From assembly GCA_013416405.1 (NCBI GenBank), contig JACCET010000007.1, positions 62,001 through 126,000 on the forward strand: a stretch of DNA of 64,000 bases, in the 5' to 3' direction. Of this stretch, positions 30,329-39,904 are shown one piece after another. The position numbers and the translations under genes were made by a program. Below the pieces are notes generated by a model, which saw only the letters and a list, made by a program, of their open reading frames with translations, ran no database searches and was not told where the DNA came from. Source of the DNA: Alcaligenaceae bacterium. GTDB lineage: Bacteria > Pseudomonadota > Gammaproteobacteria > Burkholderiales > Burkholderiaceae_B. How positions within the stretch are numbered: the first letter of the stretch is position 1; every line of letters starts with the position of its first letter.

Positions 30329-31083
30329 TTTTTCTCCTGGGAGACCGCAACCGGCAGGGAAAGCTGGGTCGATTTGCGAGCGCGCGCCTTACGCTGCCCC
30401 TTGGCTTGCGGTATGGCATTGATGGCGGCGATGGCAAGCTCGGCGGCAGATTGCTCGGCAGCGCGGCGGCTGGCCCCGCCTGCGGCAACCTTGATATCGA
30501 GCGCCGGAATCCGGCACTCGACTTCAAATAACTGATTATGCGCCGCGCCATGCGTGGCGACAACGGTGTAGGCCGGAAGATCCAGCTTGCGTGCCTGCAG
30601 CAGCTCTTGCAACAGTGTCTTGGGATCTTTACCCAGCGTCTTGTCGTCGACGTTATCGAGTATCGTCGTGTACTGGCGCTCTATCACTCGCTGCGCGCAA
30701 TCAAAGCCACCGTCCAGGTAGGCTGCCCCGAACAAGGCCTCGAGGGCGTCGGCCAGAATCGATGGGCGGCGAAAACCGCCACTTTTCAGCTCACCCTCGC
30801 CCAGCCGTAAATATTGCGACAGGTTCAGCCTGCCCGCGATCTCGGCCAGCGCGGCCTGCTTGACCAGGTTGGCGCGCAGGCGCGACAGATCGCCTTCGTC
30901 TATTTTTGGAAAGCGCGTGAACAACAGGGAAGCCACCACGAAATTAAGCACCGAGTCGCCCAGAAACTCCAGACGCTCGTTATGATGGCCGCTGTGACTG
31001 CGATGGGTAAGCGCCAGATCCAGCAAGGAAGCATCCTTGAACTGATGGCCCAAGGCCGTCTGCAAGGTCGTCAGACTGCTCAT
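30325..31083 (-). CDS. rnc: Ribonuclease III
   Basis: A 252-residue double-strand-specific endoribonuclease that processes rRNA precursors and structured transcripts. The catalytic signature [12 protein letters not shown] is near residue 40, the second acidic cluster is in [15 protein letters not shown], and the double-stranded RNA-binding domain ([23 protein letters not shown], ending [17 protein letters not shown]) follows. The C-terminal basic tail is longer than in E. coli (226 residues). It starts at the base shared with the lepB stop. Confidence 0.97.
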   Translation of the reverse strand: MSSLTTLQTALGHQFKDASLLDLALTHRSHSGHHNERLEFLGDSVLNFVVASLLFTRFPKIDEGDLSRLRANLVKQAALAEIAGRLNLSQYLRLGEGELKSGGFRRPSILADALEALFGAAYLDGGFDCAQRVIERQYTTILDNVDDKTLGKDPKTLLQELLQARKLDLPAYTVVATHGAAHNQLFEVECRIPALDIKVAAGGASRRAAEQSAAELAIAAINAIPQAKGQRKARARKSTQLSLPVAVSQEKK

Positions 31084-31970
31084 CAGTCAAACCCGCCTAT
31101 GCGGCTGGGTTCGCTGAAGTTCATCCAGATGAAAAACGCCCTGCCGACTATGTATTCATCGGGCACGAAGCCCCAATAGCGGCTATCCAGGCTATTGTCG
31201 CGATTATCGCCCATCATGAAGTAATGGCCGGGCGGCACCGTGCACCGCACGCCGTTGCCCAGATATTCGCAGTTTTCACGATAAGGATAATTGGAAATGG
31301 CCATGTAGTCTTGCGAGGCCCGCTTGTTGAGCAGGATTTTGTGCGGCCTGTCACTCAGCTGTTCGGTGTAGCGCCCCACATACGCGGAACGATCGGGCTC
31401 GAAGAAGTCGCCGTCGCGTGCGTGCGCCACTTCCTTTCCGTTGATGGTAAGCACCTTGTTGCGATACTGCACCACATCGCCCGGCAGACCGACCACCCGC
31501 TTGATATAGTCCACATCGGTATCGACCGGATAGCGGAACACCATGACATCGCCACGGCTGGGCGTACCCAGCTCTATTACTTTTTTGTCGATTACCGGCA
31601 AGCGGATGCCATATTGGAACTTGTTGACCAGGATCAGATCGCCATTTTGCAGGGTGGGCAGCATGGAGCCCGAGGGAATGCGAAAGGGCTCGACCACAAA
31701 AGAGCGAAGCGCAAATACAAACAGAATGACAGGGAAGAAACTGACGCAGTACTCAACCCACCACGGAGCGTGATTGGCCTTGTCGTAAGCTTCCTGGCGC
31801 ATACGGGAAGCTTCGGCCTGCCCCATGCCGGCCACGGCAGGCTCCATTGCGGCCATGGCGGCCACGCCGCTGGCTCGGCGTCGTGCGCGCAGATAAAAGA
31901 AGTCCAGACACCACACTACGCCGGTCAGCACCAACAGAACAAATAAAATCAGGGCGAAATCCCAACTCAT
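31083..31970 (-). CDS. lepB: Signal peptidase I
   Basis: A 295-residue inner-membrane serine/lysine protease that removes signal peptides. Two N-terminal membrane helices (about 5-25 and 75-92) precede the catalytic Ser102 in [15 protein letters not shown]; the general-base Lys is in [14 protein letters not shown]; the late motif [17 protein letters not shown] is complete. It follows lepA by 27 nt and overlaps rnc by 1 nt. Confidence 0.97.
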   Translation of the reverse strand: MSWDFALILFVLLVLTGVVWCLDFFYLRARRRASGVAAMAAMEPAVAGMGQAEASRMRQEAYDKANHAPWWVEYCVSFFPVILFVFALRSFVVEPFRIPSGSMLPTLQNGDLILVNKFQYGIRLPVIDKKVIELGTPSRGDVMVFRYPVDTDVDYIKRVVGLPGDVVQYRNKVLTINGKEVAHARDGDFFEPDRSAYVGRYTEQLSDRPHKILLNKRASQDYMAISNYPYRENCEYLGNGVRCTVPPGHYFMMGDNRDNSLDSRYWGFVPDEYIVGRAFFIWMNFSEPSRIGGFD

Positions 31971-31997
31971 GCCAGATATACCTTATTGTTTTTTATG

Positions 31998-33791
31998 CTA
32001 CTTGTCGTCAACTTGCAAGATGGCCAGAAATGCCTCTTGGGGGATTTCAACGTTGCCAACCTGCTTCATGCGCTTCTTGCCCGCTTTCTGCTTTTCAAGC
32101 AGTTTTTTCTTGCGGGAGATATCGCCACCATAGCACTTGGCCAACACGTTCTTGCGCAAGGCCTTGACGTTCTCCCTGGCGACCACTTCGGCGCCTATGG
32201 CTGCCTGTATGGCGATATCGAACATTTGGCGTGGAATCAGGCTGCGCATTTTGGATACCACCTCGCGGCCGCGATAGCGCGCATTAGAGCGGTGAATCAT
32301 CATGGACAGCGCGTCAACACGATCGCCATTGATCAGAAGATCAACCCGCACCACGTCGGCGGCACGATACTCCTTGAAGTCATAGTCCATGGACGCATAG
32401 CCGCGTGAAACCGACTTGAGCTTGTCGAAGAAATCGAGCACGATCTCGGCCAGCGGCATCTCGTAGGCCAGATGTACCTGGCGGCCGTGATAGGTCATGT
32501 TCAGCTGTATGCCGCGCTTGGCCATGCACAGCGACATGACCGGCCCCACGTACTCTTGGGGCATGAACAAGGTGATCGTAACGACGGGCTCGCGGATCTC
32601 GGTAATATTGCCGACTTCAGGCATGCGCGAAGGGCTTTCTATCATGGCGACCGTACCGTCGCGCTGCTCGACCTCGTACACCACGGACGGCGCCGTGGTG
32701 ATGATATCCATGTCGAACTCGCGTTCCAGGCGTTCCTGCACGATCTCCATGTGGAGCAGGCCCAGAAAACCGCAGCGGAAACCAAAGCCCAGCGCCTGAG
32801 ACACTTCGGGCTCGAACATCAGCGATGAATCGTTAAGCTTGAGTTTTTCCAGCGAATCGCGCAACTGGTCGTATTCGCTGCTTTCCACCGGGTACAGGCC
32901 GGCAAAGACCTGGGGCTTGACCTCTTTGAAACCTGGCAGGGCCGTAGGGGCAGGTTTACCGGCCAGCGTGATCGTGTCACCCACCTTGGCGTGTTCAAGT
33001 TCCTTGATGCCGGCAATCACAAAACCGACCTCGCCGGCCGAAAGGTGGTCGCGCGGGACGGATTTAGGCGTGAATACACCTACGTGCTCGCATAAATGCG
33101 TGGCACCCGCCGCCATGAGCAGAATCTTGTCTTTGGGCTTGAGGACACCATTGATGATGCGCACCAGCATGACCACCCCCACGTAGTTGTCGAACCAAGA
33201 GTCGACAATCAGGGCTTGCAGGGGTTTTGTGGGATCACCGACCGGTGCCGGCACCTTGGCCACGATGGTTTCCAGGATTTCATCTATACCCATGCCGGTT
33301 TTGGCACTGCACAATACCGCCTCGGAGGCGTCTATGCCGATGACGTCTTCGATTTCCTGTCTTGCATTCTCGGGTTCGGCCGAGGGCAGATCCATTTTGT
33401 TCAGGACAGCCAAAACCTCGACGCCCAGTTCGATCGCGGTATAGCAATTGGCCACCGTCTGGGCCTCGACGCCCTGCGAGGCGTCGACCACCAGCAGCGC
33501 ACCCTCGCAGGCCGACAAAGACCGGCTGACCTCGTAGGAAAAGTCTACGTGGCCCGGGGTGTCGATAAGGTTCAACGCGTAGGTCTTTCCGTCTTTGGCC
33601 TTATAGCTAAGAGCGGCCGTCTGGGCCTTGATGGTAATACCGCGTTCGCGCTCGATATCCATGGAATCAAGCACTTGCGTAGACATTTCGCGGTCAGCCA
33701 GGCCGCCGCAGCGATGAATCAGGCGGTCGGCGAGCGTAGATTTGCCATGGTCGATATGGGCAATGATGGAAAAGTTGCGGATGTGATCCAT
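31998..33791 (-). CDS. lepA: Elongation factor 4 (LepA)
   Basis: A 597-residue translational GTPase that acts during initiation/elongation stress. The G domain shows [22 protein letters not shown] and NKMD; the LepA-specific C-terminal domain ends the protein, with [23 protein letters not shown]-type sequence. It is preceded by the terminator that closes the mucD operon, so it probably has its own promoter between 33792 and 33850. Confidence 0.97.
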   Translation of the reverse strand: MDHIRNFSIIAHIDHGKSTLADRLIHRCGGLADREMSTQVLDSMDIERERGITIKAQTAALSYKAKDGKTYALNLIDTPGHVDFSYEVSRSLSACEGALLVVDASQGVEAQTVANCYTAIELGVEVLAVLNKMDLPSAEPENARQEIEDVIGIDASEAVLCSAKTGMGIDEILETIVAKVPAPVGDPTKPLQALIVDSWFDNYVGVVMLVRIINGVLKPKDKILLMAAGATHLCEHVGVFTPKSVPRDHLSAGEVGFVIAGIKELEHAKVGDTITLAGKPAPTALPGFKEVKPQVFAGLYPVESSEYDQLRDSLEKLKLNDSSLMFEPEVSQALGFGFRCGFLGLLHMEIVQERLEREFDMDIITTAPSVVYEVEQRDGTVAMIESPSRMPEVGNITEIREPVVTITLFMPQEYVGPVMSLCMAKRGIQLNMTYHGRQVHLAYEMPLAEIVLDFFDKLKSVSRGYASMDYDFKEYRAADVVRVDLLINGDRVDALSMMIHRSNARYRGREVVSKMRSLIPRQMFDIAIQAAIGAEVVARENVKALRKNVLAKCYGGDISRKKKLLEKQKAGKKRMKQVGNVEIPQEAFLAILQVDDK

Positions 33792-33844
33792 AAACCAGCA
33801 AAAAGAAGCTCGGCACAGCCTGAGCGATATTTAGGAAATAGGCA

Positions 33845-33918
33845 TAAAAAAAGAAGCGCCGGGAGCAGTCTGAACAGCCCGCCTGGGCCGGCATGTTCAG
33901 ACCTGTGCTACCCGGCGC
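33845..33918 (-). terminator. Terminator after mucD
   Basis: Nested hairpin: outer stem GCGCCGGG / CCCGGCGC, inner stem TCTGAACA / TGTTCAGA, central GC-rich part, then TTCTTTTTTT on the minus strand. It begins 39 nt past the mucD stop and separates the sigma-E operon from lepA. Confidence 0.85.
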
Positions 33919-33957
33919 CCCTTTCGGCTCTGCGCCATTTTAGCCGTATTCTGCAGA

Positions 33958-35448
33958 TTATTTTTTAGGTGTGATGGTAACCCACTGAGATTGTTCACCA
34001 CGCACCACCAGCAAGGCGGCTGCACGCGATTTATCAAGACCCGAAACCACCTTGGCATATTGCTCGGGGTCGGTGACATCGGTGTCGTTAATGGTCACGA
34101 TGATGTCGCCTTCTGTCAGGCCGGCCGTTGCCGCAGGCTCTGCCGCCTCGACAATTTGCACGCCGCCCTTGAAGCCCAGCTTTTCACGTTCCTGCTCTTG
34201 AATCTCGGTAACCTTTAGGCCCAGCGCATCAGTTGGTGTGGCCTTGGGTGCCTTGGACTCTTCGTTCTGGGTTGCCGCATCGGCGCTGGGCATTTCGCCT
34301 ACCTTCACGCGCAGCTCGACCGCTTTACCCTTGCGCCACACTTCAAGATCAACGCGGCTGTCGGGCTTGGTGGCACCCACGATGCGCGGCAGGTCTGACA
34401 TGTGCTTGATATCTTTGCCATCAAATTTGATGATGACGTCGCCCGAGCGTATGCCAGCCTCGGCAGCCGGGCCGCCTTGCTCGACATTGCTGACCATGGC
34501 GCCCTTGGACTCGTCCAGCCCTATGGCTTTGGCCACGTCATCAGGCACGGTACTGATCTGCACGCCGATGCGGCCACGGGTTACCTTGCCATGTTCTTTA
34601 AGCTGCTTGACCACACGCATGACTTCGTCGATGGGGATGGCCAGGGAAATACCCATGAAGCCACCGCTTTGGGAAATAATCTGGGAATTCACCCCGACCA
34701 CATGCCCGGCCAGATCGATCAGCGGCCCACCCGAGTTGCCCGGATTGACAGCCACATCGGTTTGTATGAAGGGAAGGTAGTCACCGGTATCACGATTGAT
34801 GGCGCTGACTATGCCTGATGTAACCGTGGAGTCAAGACCAAAAGGCGAACCTATGGCCAGCACCCACTGCCCTTTCTTCAGTTTGGTGGAGTCGCCAATA
34901 GGCAGCGGCGTCAGGTCTTTGGCATCAATCTTGATCAGGGCCACATCGGTACGCGGATCGGTACCTATGATTTCAGCCTTGTATTCCTTACCCGACGTGA
35001 GGGTGACAAATATGCCATTGGACTTGGCCACCACATGATTGTTGGTCAGGATGTAGCCATCGTCGGAAATGATAAAGCCTGAGCCCACGCCACGCGGGAC
35101 GGTACGCTCTTGCTGATCGGGCTCAGGCGCATTGCGCCCACGCGGGCCCGGCATACCCGGTGGCGTGAAATCTGGCCCGAAAAACCAGCGGAACATTTCA
35201 TAGGGGTCGTTGCTGTTGGGGCCCATGCGCGGGCTGCGCACCGGCACGGCTTCGGTGGTGCGGATATTAACCACCGACCCTTCGGTTTGCGCGACCACCT
35301 GCGTGAAGTCCGGCACAGACAGCGTCGGTGCGGAGGAAGTTTGTTCGCTACCGGCGGCCCCCACCGCTGAGCAGGCGACCAGCAGGCTTACAGAGGCTGC
35401 AGCCAGGATCTTTCTGAATTTATTATTTCCTAGATCAGTAGAAAACAT
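33958..35448 (-). CDS. mucD: DegP/MucD-type periplasmic serine protease
   Basis: A 496-residue HtrA-family protease/chaperone for misfolded envelope proteins. The trypsin-like domain has the triad His (ILTNNHVVAKS), Asp (RTDVALIKID) and Ser (NPGNSGGPLIDL), followed by two PDZ domains (from about residues 290 and 400). The N-terminus carries LLVACSAVG at residues 22-29, a plausible lipobox with Cys26, so this copy may be a lipoprotein rather than freely soluble. It ends the rpoE-mucA-mucB-mucD operon and is closed by a terminator. Confidence 0.95.
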   Translation of the reverse strand: MFSTDLGNNKFRKILAAASVSLLVACSAVGAAGSEQTSSAPTLSVPDFTQVVAQTEGSVVNIRTTEAVPVRSPRMGPNSNDPYEMFRWFFGPDFTPPGMPGPRGRNAPEPDQQERTVPRGVGSGFIISDDGYILTNNHVVAKSNGIFVTLTSGKEYKAEIIGTDPRTDVALIKIDAKDLTPLPIGDSTKLKKGQWVLAIGSPFGLDSTVTSGIVSAINRDTGDYLPFIQTDVAVNPGNSGGPLIDLAGHVVGVNSQIISQSGGFMGISLAIPIDEVMRVVKQLKEHGKVTRGRIGVQISTVPDDVAKAIGLDESKGAMVSNVEQGGPAAEAGIRSGDVIIKFDGKDIKHMSDLPRIVGATKPDSRVDLEVWRKGKAVELRVKVGEMPSADAATQNEESKAPKATPTDALGLKVTEIQEQEREKLGFKGGVQIVEAAEPAATAGLTEGDIIVTINDTDVTDPEQYAKVVSGLDKSRAAALLVVRGEQSQWVTITPKK

Positions 35449-35485
35449 CTTGAAACTCCTAGGTTGTTAATTATGTTTGTTGATA

Positions 35486-36541
35486 TTACTGATGACCAGC
35501 GCCCGGTACGTACTCGGTGTGCTCGACAATATCGCGCAGCGTACCGACTGGCACTTCGCCCAGTGCAGTCAACCTGTGGCCGCCTATGCGCGCCTGAAAA
35601 ATATTCATCGCGCCAGCGCTTGCCATGCCGTTGGCCGGGGGCTCCGGACCCGAATCGTAAGGTTCGATAAAGACCGAAATGGCAGCCAGGCCATCGCTAA
35701 TGACCAATTGACTGACCTTACGACTGCGCGCCATGGGCCTGGATACTTCCGTAATAGACTCAAAGCCGGGTGGGAACGGAATACGCCATCCACTTGCTGC
35801 CAAGTCGACTGGTTCCATGACGGTTTCCAGCACTTGCCAGTTTTTGGTATTCCAGCTGGAAACCAACTGCCCCGGCTCGACCTTATTGCCCAGTTGCAGA
35901 CTGGTGAACGAAATTTGATCAATCAGCCCATGCTCTGCACTAATCGTTTGAGCCTTGAGTAGCAAATTAGTTTCATTATCCGTGCACAAACGATAGCCAT
36001 AACGATGCGAATCGTTGGGCAGCAGCTCTACCATCGTGCATTCGCGGTTCGCGATACGATGCGGCGTACTCAGGATATTGATTTGGTAATGCTCGGAAAT
36101 TGTCGGGCCAGAGCCCAGCATCAAGGCGGGAAAACGGTCGCCGCGACGCTGCTCTATGACGATATGTTTTTTTTCGGGAATCAAACATTGAGTCACGTCG
36201 TTGTGGCGCAGGTATTCACGCGGTGCGCCGTCGAGCAGCTCCAGGCGCTCGCGTTCTCCGGTGCCGTCGACCAGGTGCACGATGCGCGAGGAAAGCATCA
36301 TGGAGCCTTGCTGGTAGGTATAAACACCGGCGTAGTCCAGCGTGCGTGCCGCAGCCTGGATCTTTTTAAGTATCTCGGTGGTTTGCGGCGCTTTCTGCGT
36401 GGGCTCGCCGGCCTGTGCCGGCTGCGCCAGCACACAGGCTGCGGCCATCAAGAGAACAATATAGATGCGGCCTAGACTCGGATGCTGGGAGACAGCACCC
36501 AATTGCCCGTGCCTTGTTGCTTGCCGACACAGCCTGACCAT
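35486..36541 (-). CDS. rseB: Sigma-E co-regulator MucB/RseB
   Basis: A 351-residue periplasmic protein that shields the anti-sigma factor from proteolysis and senses mislocalised lipopolysaccharide or lipoprotein. A signal peptide ends at QPAQAGEP (about residue 44). The RseB signatures ARTLDYAGVYTYQQGSMMLSSRIVHLVDGTGERERLELLDG and the C-terminal AISVFIEP segment are present. Its ATG shares one base with the mucA stop (TAATG). Confidence 0.93.
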   Translation of the reverse strand: MVRLCRQATRHGQLGAVSQHPSLGRIYIVLLMAAACVLAQPAQAGEPTQKAPQTTEILKKIQAAARTLDYAGVYTYQQGSMMLSSRIVHLVDGTGERERLELLDGAPREYLRHNDVTQCLIPEKKHIVIEQRRGDRFPALMLGSGPTISEHYQINILSTPHRIANRECTMVELLPNDSHRYGYRLCTDNETNLLLKAQTISAEHGLIDQISFTSLQLGNKVEPGQLVSSWNTKNWQVLETVMEPVDLAASGWRIPFPPGFESITEVSRPMARSRKVSQLVISDGLAAISVFIEPYDSGPEPPANGMASAGAMNIFQARIGGHRLTALGEVPVGTLRDIVEHTEYVPGAGHQ

Positions 36542-37050
36542 TAGCGAGGAACCTCGAAGGAGGCTTGGCGCACCGCGTTGACGCCCGCAATTTCACGGTG
36601 CGCATCCAGATAATCGTGCATAGCGTTGTTATCGGCGCCTGCACTGGCGACCACCTGCACCGAGCCTTCCTGGCCGGATTCGCTGCCATACATGTAAGGC
36701 AGGGCAACCCATACGACAGATGCCACCGCAGCCGCCACAGCCAAGCCGGACAATCCCAGACGCACAGGCCGGTGCCGGCGCAACATGCCAGGAGCCACAA
36801 TATGCGGTTCGGCGTCTATGGTCTTGGATACCCGCGCGTAGAAAAAATCGCTGGGCTTGATGGCCAGGTCAGGATTGCGCATCACATCACCGATCAGGTG
36901 ATAGCTGTCCCATACCTGTCGCCCGTACGGCGTATCAAGTTCTTCGGGACGCATATCGCCCTCGCCATCTATCCAGGTGGACACGGACGCTTCCCAGGAA
37001 GGTTGATCCTGATCCAACTCGGGGGTTGTGGCTGGTTGAACGGCTTGCAT
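36541..37050 (-). CDS. rseA: Sigma-E anti-sigma factor MucA/RseA
   Basis: A 169-residue inner-membrane anti-sigma factor. The cytoplasmic N-terminal domain (SWEASVSTWIDGEGDMRPEEL, then WDSYHLIGDVMRNPDL) binds RpoE; one membrane helix lies near residues 98-120 (RLGLSGLAVAAAVASVVWVALPYMYG); the rest is periplasmic and ends HREIAGVNAVRQASFEVPR. The ATG at 37050 has AAGGAG at good spacing. Release would follow stress-triggered cleavage, as in E. coli; the cutting proteases are not in this window. Confidence 0.93.
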   Translation of the reverse strand: MQAVQPATTPELDQDQPSWEASVSTWIDGEGDMRPEELDTPYGRQVWDSYHLIGDVMRNPDLAIKPSDFFYARVSKTIDAEPHIVAPGMLRRHRPVRLGLSGLAVAAAVASVVWVALPYMYGSESGQEGSVQVVASAGADNNAMHDYLDAHREIAGVNAVRQASFEVPR

Positions 37051-37060
37051 GCTTGGCTCC

Positions 37061-37660
37061 TTACCAACGACGCTCGGAATCACTGCCCAGTACAGGCCGT
37101 AGCTGTGCGGCTATGGCTTCCCGCGCACGGAATATGCGCGAACGGACAGTGCCGATGGGACACGCCATGCTTTGGGCGATATCTTCGTAGCTCATACCTT
37201 CAATTTCACGTAAGACAATGGCCGTACGAAGATCTTCGGGCAACGCATTAATGGCTGCGTTCACGGTTTCGACGATCTCACGGCTGGTTGCCATTGATTC
37301 CGGGGTGTTATTGTCAGTTAGGTTATCAATTTGGCTAAAAGTTTCACCGTCTTCGGTTTCTATTACATTTAGCGTGGTCGGACGGCGCCCGCTGGCGACT
37401 TGCCAGTTGCGGGCGGTATTGATGGCAATGCGGTACAGCCAGGTGTAGAACGCGCTGTCGCCGCGAAACTGGGGTAAGGCGCGGTAGGCCTTGATGAAGG
37501 CCTCTTGCGCCACATCTTCGACTTCAGCAGGGTCACGAATCATGCGCGAAAGCAGTCTCATGATCTTGCGCTGATACTTCAGCACCAATAAATCGAACGC
37601 CCGCTTGTCGCCCCGCTGGACACGCGCTACCAGTTCCGCATCGACTTCACGTTCACTCAT
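37061..37660 (-). CDS. rpoE: RNA polymerase sigma factor RpoE (sigma-24)
   Basis: A 199-residue ECF sigma factor for the envelope-stress response. Region 2 (DLLVLKYQRKIMRLLSRMIRDPAEVEDVAQEAFIKAYRAL and FYTWLYRIAINTARN) and region 4 (LPEDLRTAIVLREIEGMSYEDIAQSMACPIGTVRSRIFRAREAI) are intact. The ATG at 37660 matches the family start MSERE and overlaps the stop of the small upstream gene (ATGA). Anti-sigma and co-regulator genes follow directly. A sigma-E promoter for autoregulation was not identified with confidence. Confidence 0.96.
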   Translation of the reverse strand: MSEREVDAELVARVQRGDKRAFDLLVLKYQRKIMRLLSRMIRDPAEVEDVAQEAFIKAYRALPQFRGDSAFYTWLYRIAINTARNWQVASGRRPTTLNVIETEDGETFSQIDNLTDNNTPESMATSREIVETVNAAINALPEDLRTAIVLREIEGMSYEDIAQSMACPIGTVRSRIFRAREAIAAQLRPVLGSDSERRW

Positions 37661-37938
37661 GCCGGATCCTTGTGCGTGCTGCGCGGCGGCAAGGCCAGTT
37701 GCCGCGCCACGCAAATGCGCAGCTCGCGCCACGCGTCATCGGGCAGACCTCGTTTCTTGATGGTGAGCTCCAACGAATGACGTGGCGCTGTGTCGCTTTT
37801 GTGAAAGCGCAATGTCATCCAGGCAAAGGCTGGCCAGGCATGGGCCAGGCGCAAGCCCGATGCGCTGTCGGGGCCGCTAAGCTTCCAGAGCCCCGAGTCC
37901 AGCAATGACAAGGTGTGTTGGGGCCCGGGCCGTTTCAT
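37657..37938 (-). CDS. Small protein resembling the C-terminal half of YgfX/CptA
   Basis: A 93-residue protein between fabF and rpoE, overlapping the rpoE start as ATGA. The pattern LSLLDSGLWKLSG, AWPAFAWMTLRFHK and LPDDAWRELRICVARQL resembles the soluble C-terminal domain of YgfX/CptA, but the two membrane helices expected at the N-terminus are missing. A TTG-started extension to 38031 would add 31 residues without helices. Coupling to rpoE suggests co-translation with the sigma factor. The resemblance is by eye only, so function is open. Confidence 0.6.
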   Translation of the reverse strand: MKRPGPQHTLSLLDSGLWKLSGPDSASGLRLAHAWPAFAWMTLRFHKSDTAPRHSLELTIKKRGLPDDAWRELRICVARQLALPPRSTHKDPA

Positions 37939-38014
37939 CAGGATCCCAGCCAAGCCTGCCCGGCGTTCAGGGCAGACCGGCCATTGCCTGGCGGGAGACA
38001 CCGGGCGTCCCAGC

Positions 38015-39244
38015 CTAGACCCTTCGGACAATCATGGAACCGTTGGTACCACCGAAGCCGAACGAGTTCGACAACGCAACATCGATCTTCATGTCGCGAG
38101 CTTCGTTGGCGCAGTAGTCCAGATCGCACTCGGGATCTTGGTTGAAAATATTGATGGTGGGCGGAGAAATCTGCTTATAAACGGCCAGCGTGGTAAAGAC
38201 CGCTTCGATACCCCCTGCGGCACCCAGCAAATGACCCGTCATGGACTTGGTGGAGTTCACGACTAGCTTATAAGCGTGGTCGCCGAATGCCAGCTTGAGC
38301 GCCTCGCTTTCGTTTTTGTCGCCCAGCGGCGTGGACGTGCCGTGTGCATTGACGTAATCGATTTGCTCTGGATTGAAGCCACCATTGCGCAAAGCATTGG
38401 CTATGCCGCGCCGCGGACCGTCGCGGTCGGGGGAGGTAATGTGATGCGCGTCGGAGCTCATGCCGTAGCCCGAGAATTCGCCGTATATGCGTGCGCCACG
38501 CTTACGTGCATGCTCGTATTCTTCGAGCACCAGCGCGCCGGCGCCCTCGCCCAGCACAAAGCCATCACGATCGCGATCCCAGGGACGCGATGCGGTGGTG
38601 GGATCGTCGTTGCGAGTAGACAGCGCGCGCATGGCGGCAAACCCGCCTACGCCCAACGGTGACACCGTGGACTCTGCGCCGCCGGCAACCATGACGTCGG
38701 CATCGCCGTATTCAATCAACCGGGCTGCATCGCCTATGGAATGCAGGCCTGTGGTGCAGGCCGACACGACCGCATAGCTTGGCCCTTTAAGGCCCAGCAT
38801 GATGGACAACTGACCTGAAATCAGGTTGATGAGCGAAGCCGGCACGAAAAAGGGTGAAATGCGACGCGGGCCACGCTCGAGGTACTCGACCTGAGTTTCT
38901 TCAATGCGAGGCAGACCCCCGATACCCGAGCCGATAATTGTGCCTATGCGATCGGCGTTTTCTTCGCTTGCTTCCAAGCCACTATCACGCCATGCCTGAA
39001 CGCCAGCTGCAACGCCATAATGGATGAAGGTATCCATTTGCTTGGCTTCTTTGGCCGACATGTATTGCGTGATATCGAAATCTTTGACTTCACCCGCTAT
39101 CTGGGCGTTAAAACCCGATGGATCGAAGCGTGTAATGCGCCCGATGCCGGAACGCCCATTAACGATATTGTCCCATGCGCTGCCAATATCGTTGCCGACC
39201 GGCGAAATTATGCCCAGGCCAGTGATGACGACACGTCGTTTCAC
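38015..39244 (-). CDS. fabF: 3-oxoacyl-ACP synthase II
   Basis: A 409-residue condensing enzyme for elongation of acyl-ACP with malonyl-ACP, controlling membrane fluidity. The active-site Cys is in VVSACTTGLHSIGDA and the two His are in VNAHGTSTPLGD and SMTGHLLGAAGG. Start codon is GTG at 39244 with AGGAGT upstream. It follows acpP after a 234-nt gap containing a strong hairpin. Confidence 0.97.
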   Translation of the reverse strand: MKRRVVITGLGIISPVGNDIGSAWDNIVNGRSGIGRITRFDPSGFNAQIAGEVKDFDITQYMSAKEAKQMDTFIHYGVAAGVQAWRDSGLEASEENADRIGTIIGSGIGGLPRIEETQVEYLERGPRRISPFFVPASLINLISGQLSIMLGLKGPSYAVVSACTTGLHSIGDAARLIEYGDADVMVAGGAESTVSPLGVGGFAAMRALSTRNDDPTTASRPWDRDRDGFVLGEGAGALVLEEYEHARKRGARIYGEFSGYGMSSDAHHITSPDRDGPRRGIANALRNGGFNPEQIDYVNAHGTSTPLGDKNESEALKLAFGDHAYKLVVNSTKSMTGHLLGAAGGIEAVFTTLAVYKQISPPTINIFNQDPECDLDYCANEARDMKIDVALSNSFGFGGTNGSMIVRRV

Positions 39245-39287
39245 GGATGACTCCTAAAATAAATTAGCGGCTTTATGCGAGCAAACA

Positions 39288-39328
39288 CGCCGTTATTCCA
39301 AATCAGTACAAGATTCGGAATAACGGCG
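39288..39328 (-). promoter_or_regulatory. 12-bp hairpin between acpP and fabF
   Basis: Perfect stem CGCCGTTATTCC / GGAATAACGGCG with a 17-nt loop, 44 nt before the fabF GTG. No T-run follows. It may adjust the acpP:fabF transcript ratio by stabilising or pausing. Confidence 0.55.
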
Positions 39329-39478
39329 GAGCCACATCCCAGGAACCCCCTGGTCGAGTCAGTCAGTACTGCGGTGCCACTAAGAACACGACAGGCTGGC
39401 TGGCTTACACAGAGAGTTGCCAAAAGCCGCCTTAAGGTGCCGTGGCCAACTGCAAGCCACGCACCTGTAAGGTTGATA

Positions 39479-39718
39479 TTACTGTTTGCTGTGGGACGAG
39501 ATGTAATCAACAGCTTGCTGAACCGTCGTGATTTTCTCGGCTTCCTCGTCGGGAATTTCGGTTTCGAATTCGTCTTCAAGTGCCATCACGAGCTCGACCA
39601 TATCGAGCGAATCGGCACCGAGGTCGTCAAGGAAGGAAGATTCGTTCTTGATCTCGGCTTCGTTAACGCCAAGTTGTTCAGCGACGATCTTCTTGACGCG
39701 CTGTTCGATGCTTTCCAT
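39479..39718 (-). CDS. acpP: Acyl carrier protein
   Basis: A 79-residue acidic carrier of growing acyl chains. The phosphopantetheine attachment Ser is in [11 protein letters not shown]. The sequence [20 protein letters not shown] is nearly canonical for betaproteobacteria. The ATG has a GGAGA ribosome site. A TATAAT at 39758-39753 about 35 nt upstream, and a small GGGAAA/TTTCCC hairpin, suggest that acpP has its own strong promoter, as expected for a very abundant protein. Confidence 0.98.
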   Translation of the reverse strand: MESIEQRVKKIVAEQLGVNEAEIKNESSFLDDLGADSLDMVELVMALEDEFETEIPDEEAEKITTVQQAVDYISSHSKQ

Positions 39719-39752
39719 GCAGATCTCCAAGTGGGAAAAAAATTTCCCGCGA

Positions 39753-39758
39753 ATTATA
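39753..39758 (-). promoter_or_regulatory. Likely -10 element of acpP
   Basis: Minus-strand TATAAT in GGCTATAATTCGC, 35 nt before the acpP start, within the 186-nt gap that separates acpP from fabG. The -35 region is not clear. Confidence 0.45.
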
Positions 39759-39904
39759 GCCAAACGAAAATATTATTGGTGTTGGCCGTGACTAAAAAAA
39801 CAGCATTACCGTATACAAGCCATTTTTGCATAGAGTTGCAAGCCTATATCGGAATACCTCTGGATGAACAGATTTTACCCTACCAAAGGGCCTGTTCGGG
39901 TGAA

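Noticed and set aside
36541-37660. Sigma-E promoter for rpoE autoregulation
   Set aside because: A GAACTT-like string near 36943 lies inside the mucA coding region with no matching -10 element, so it is not called.
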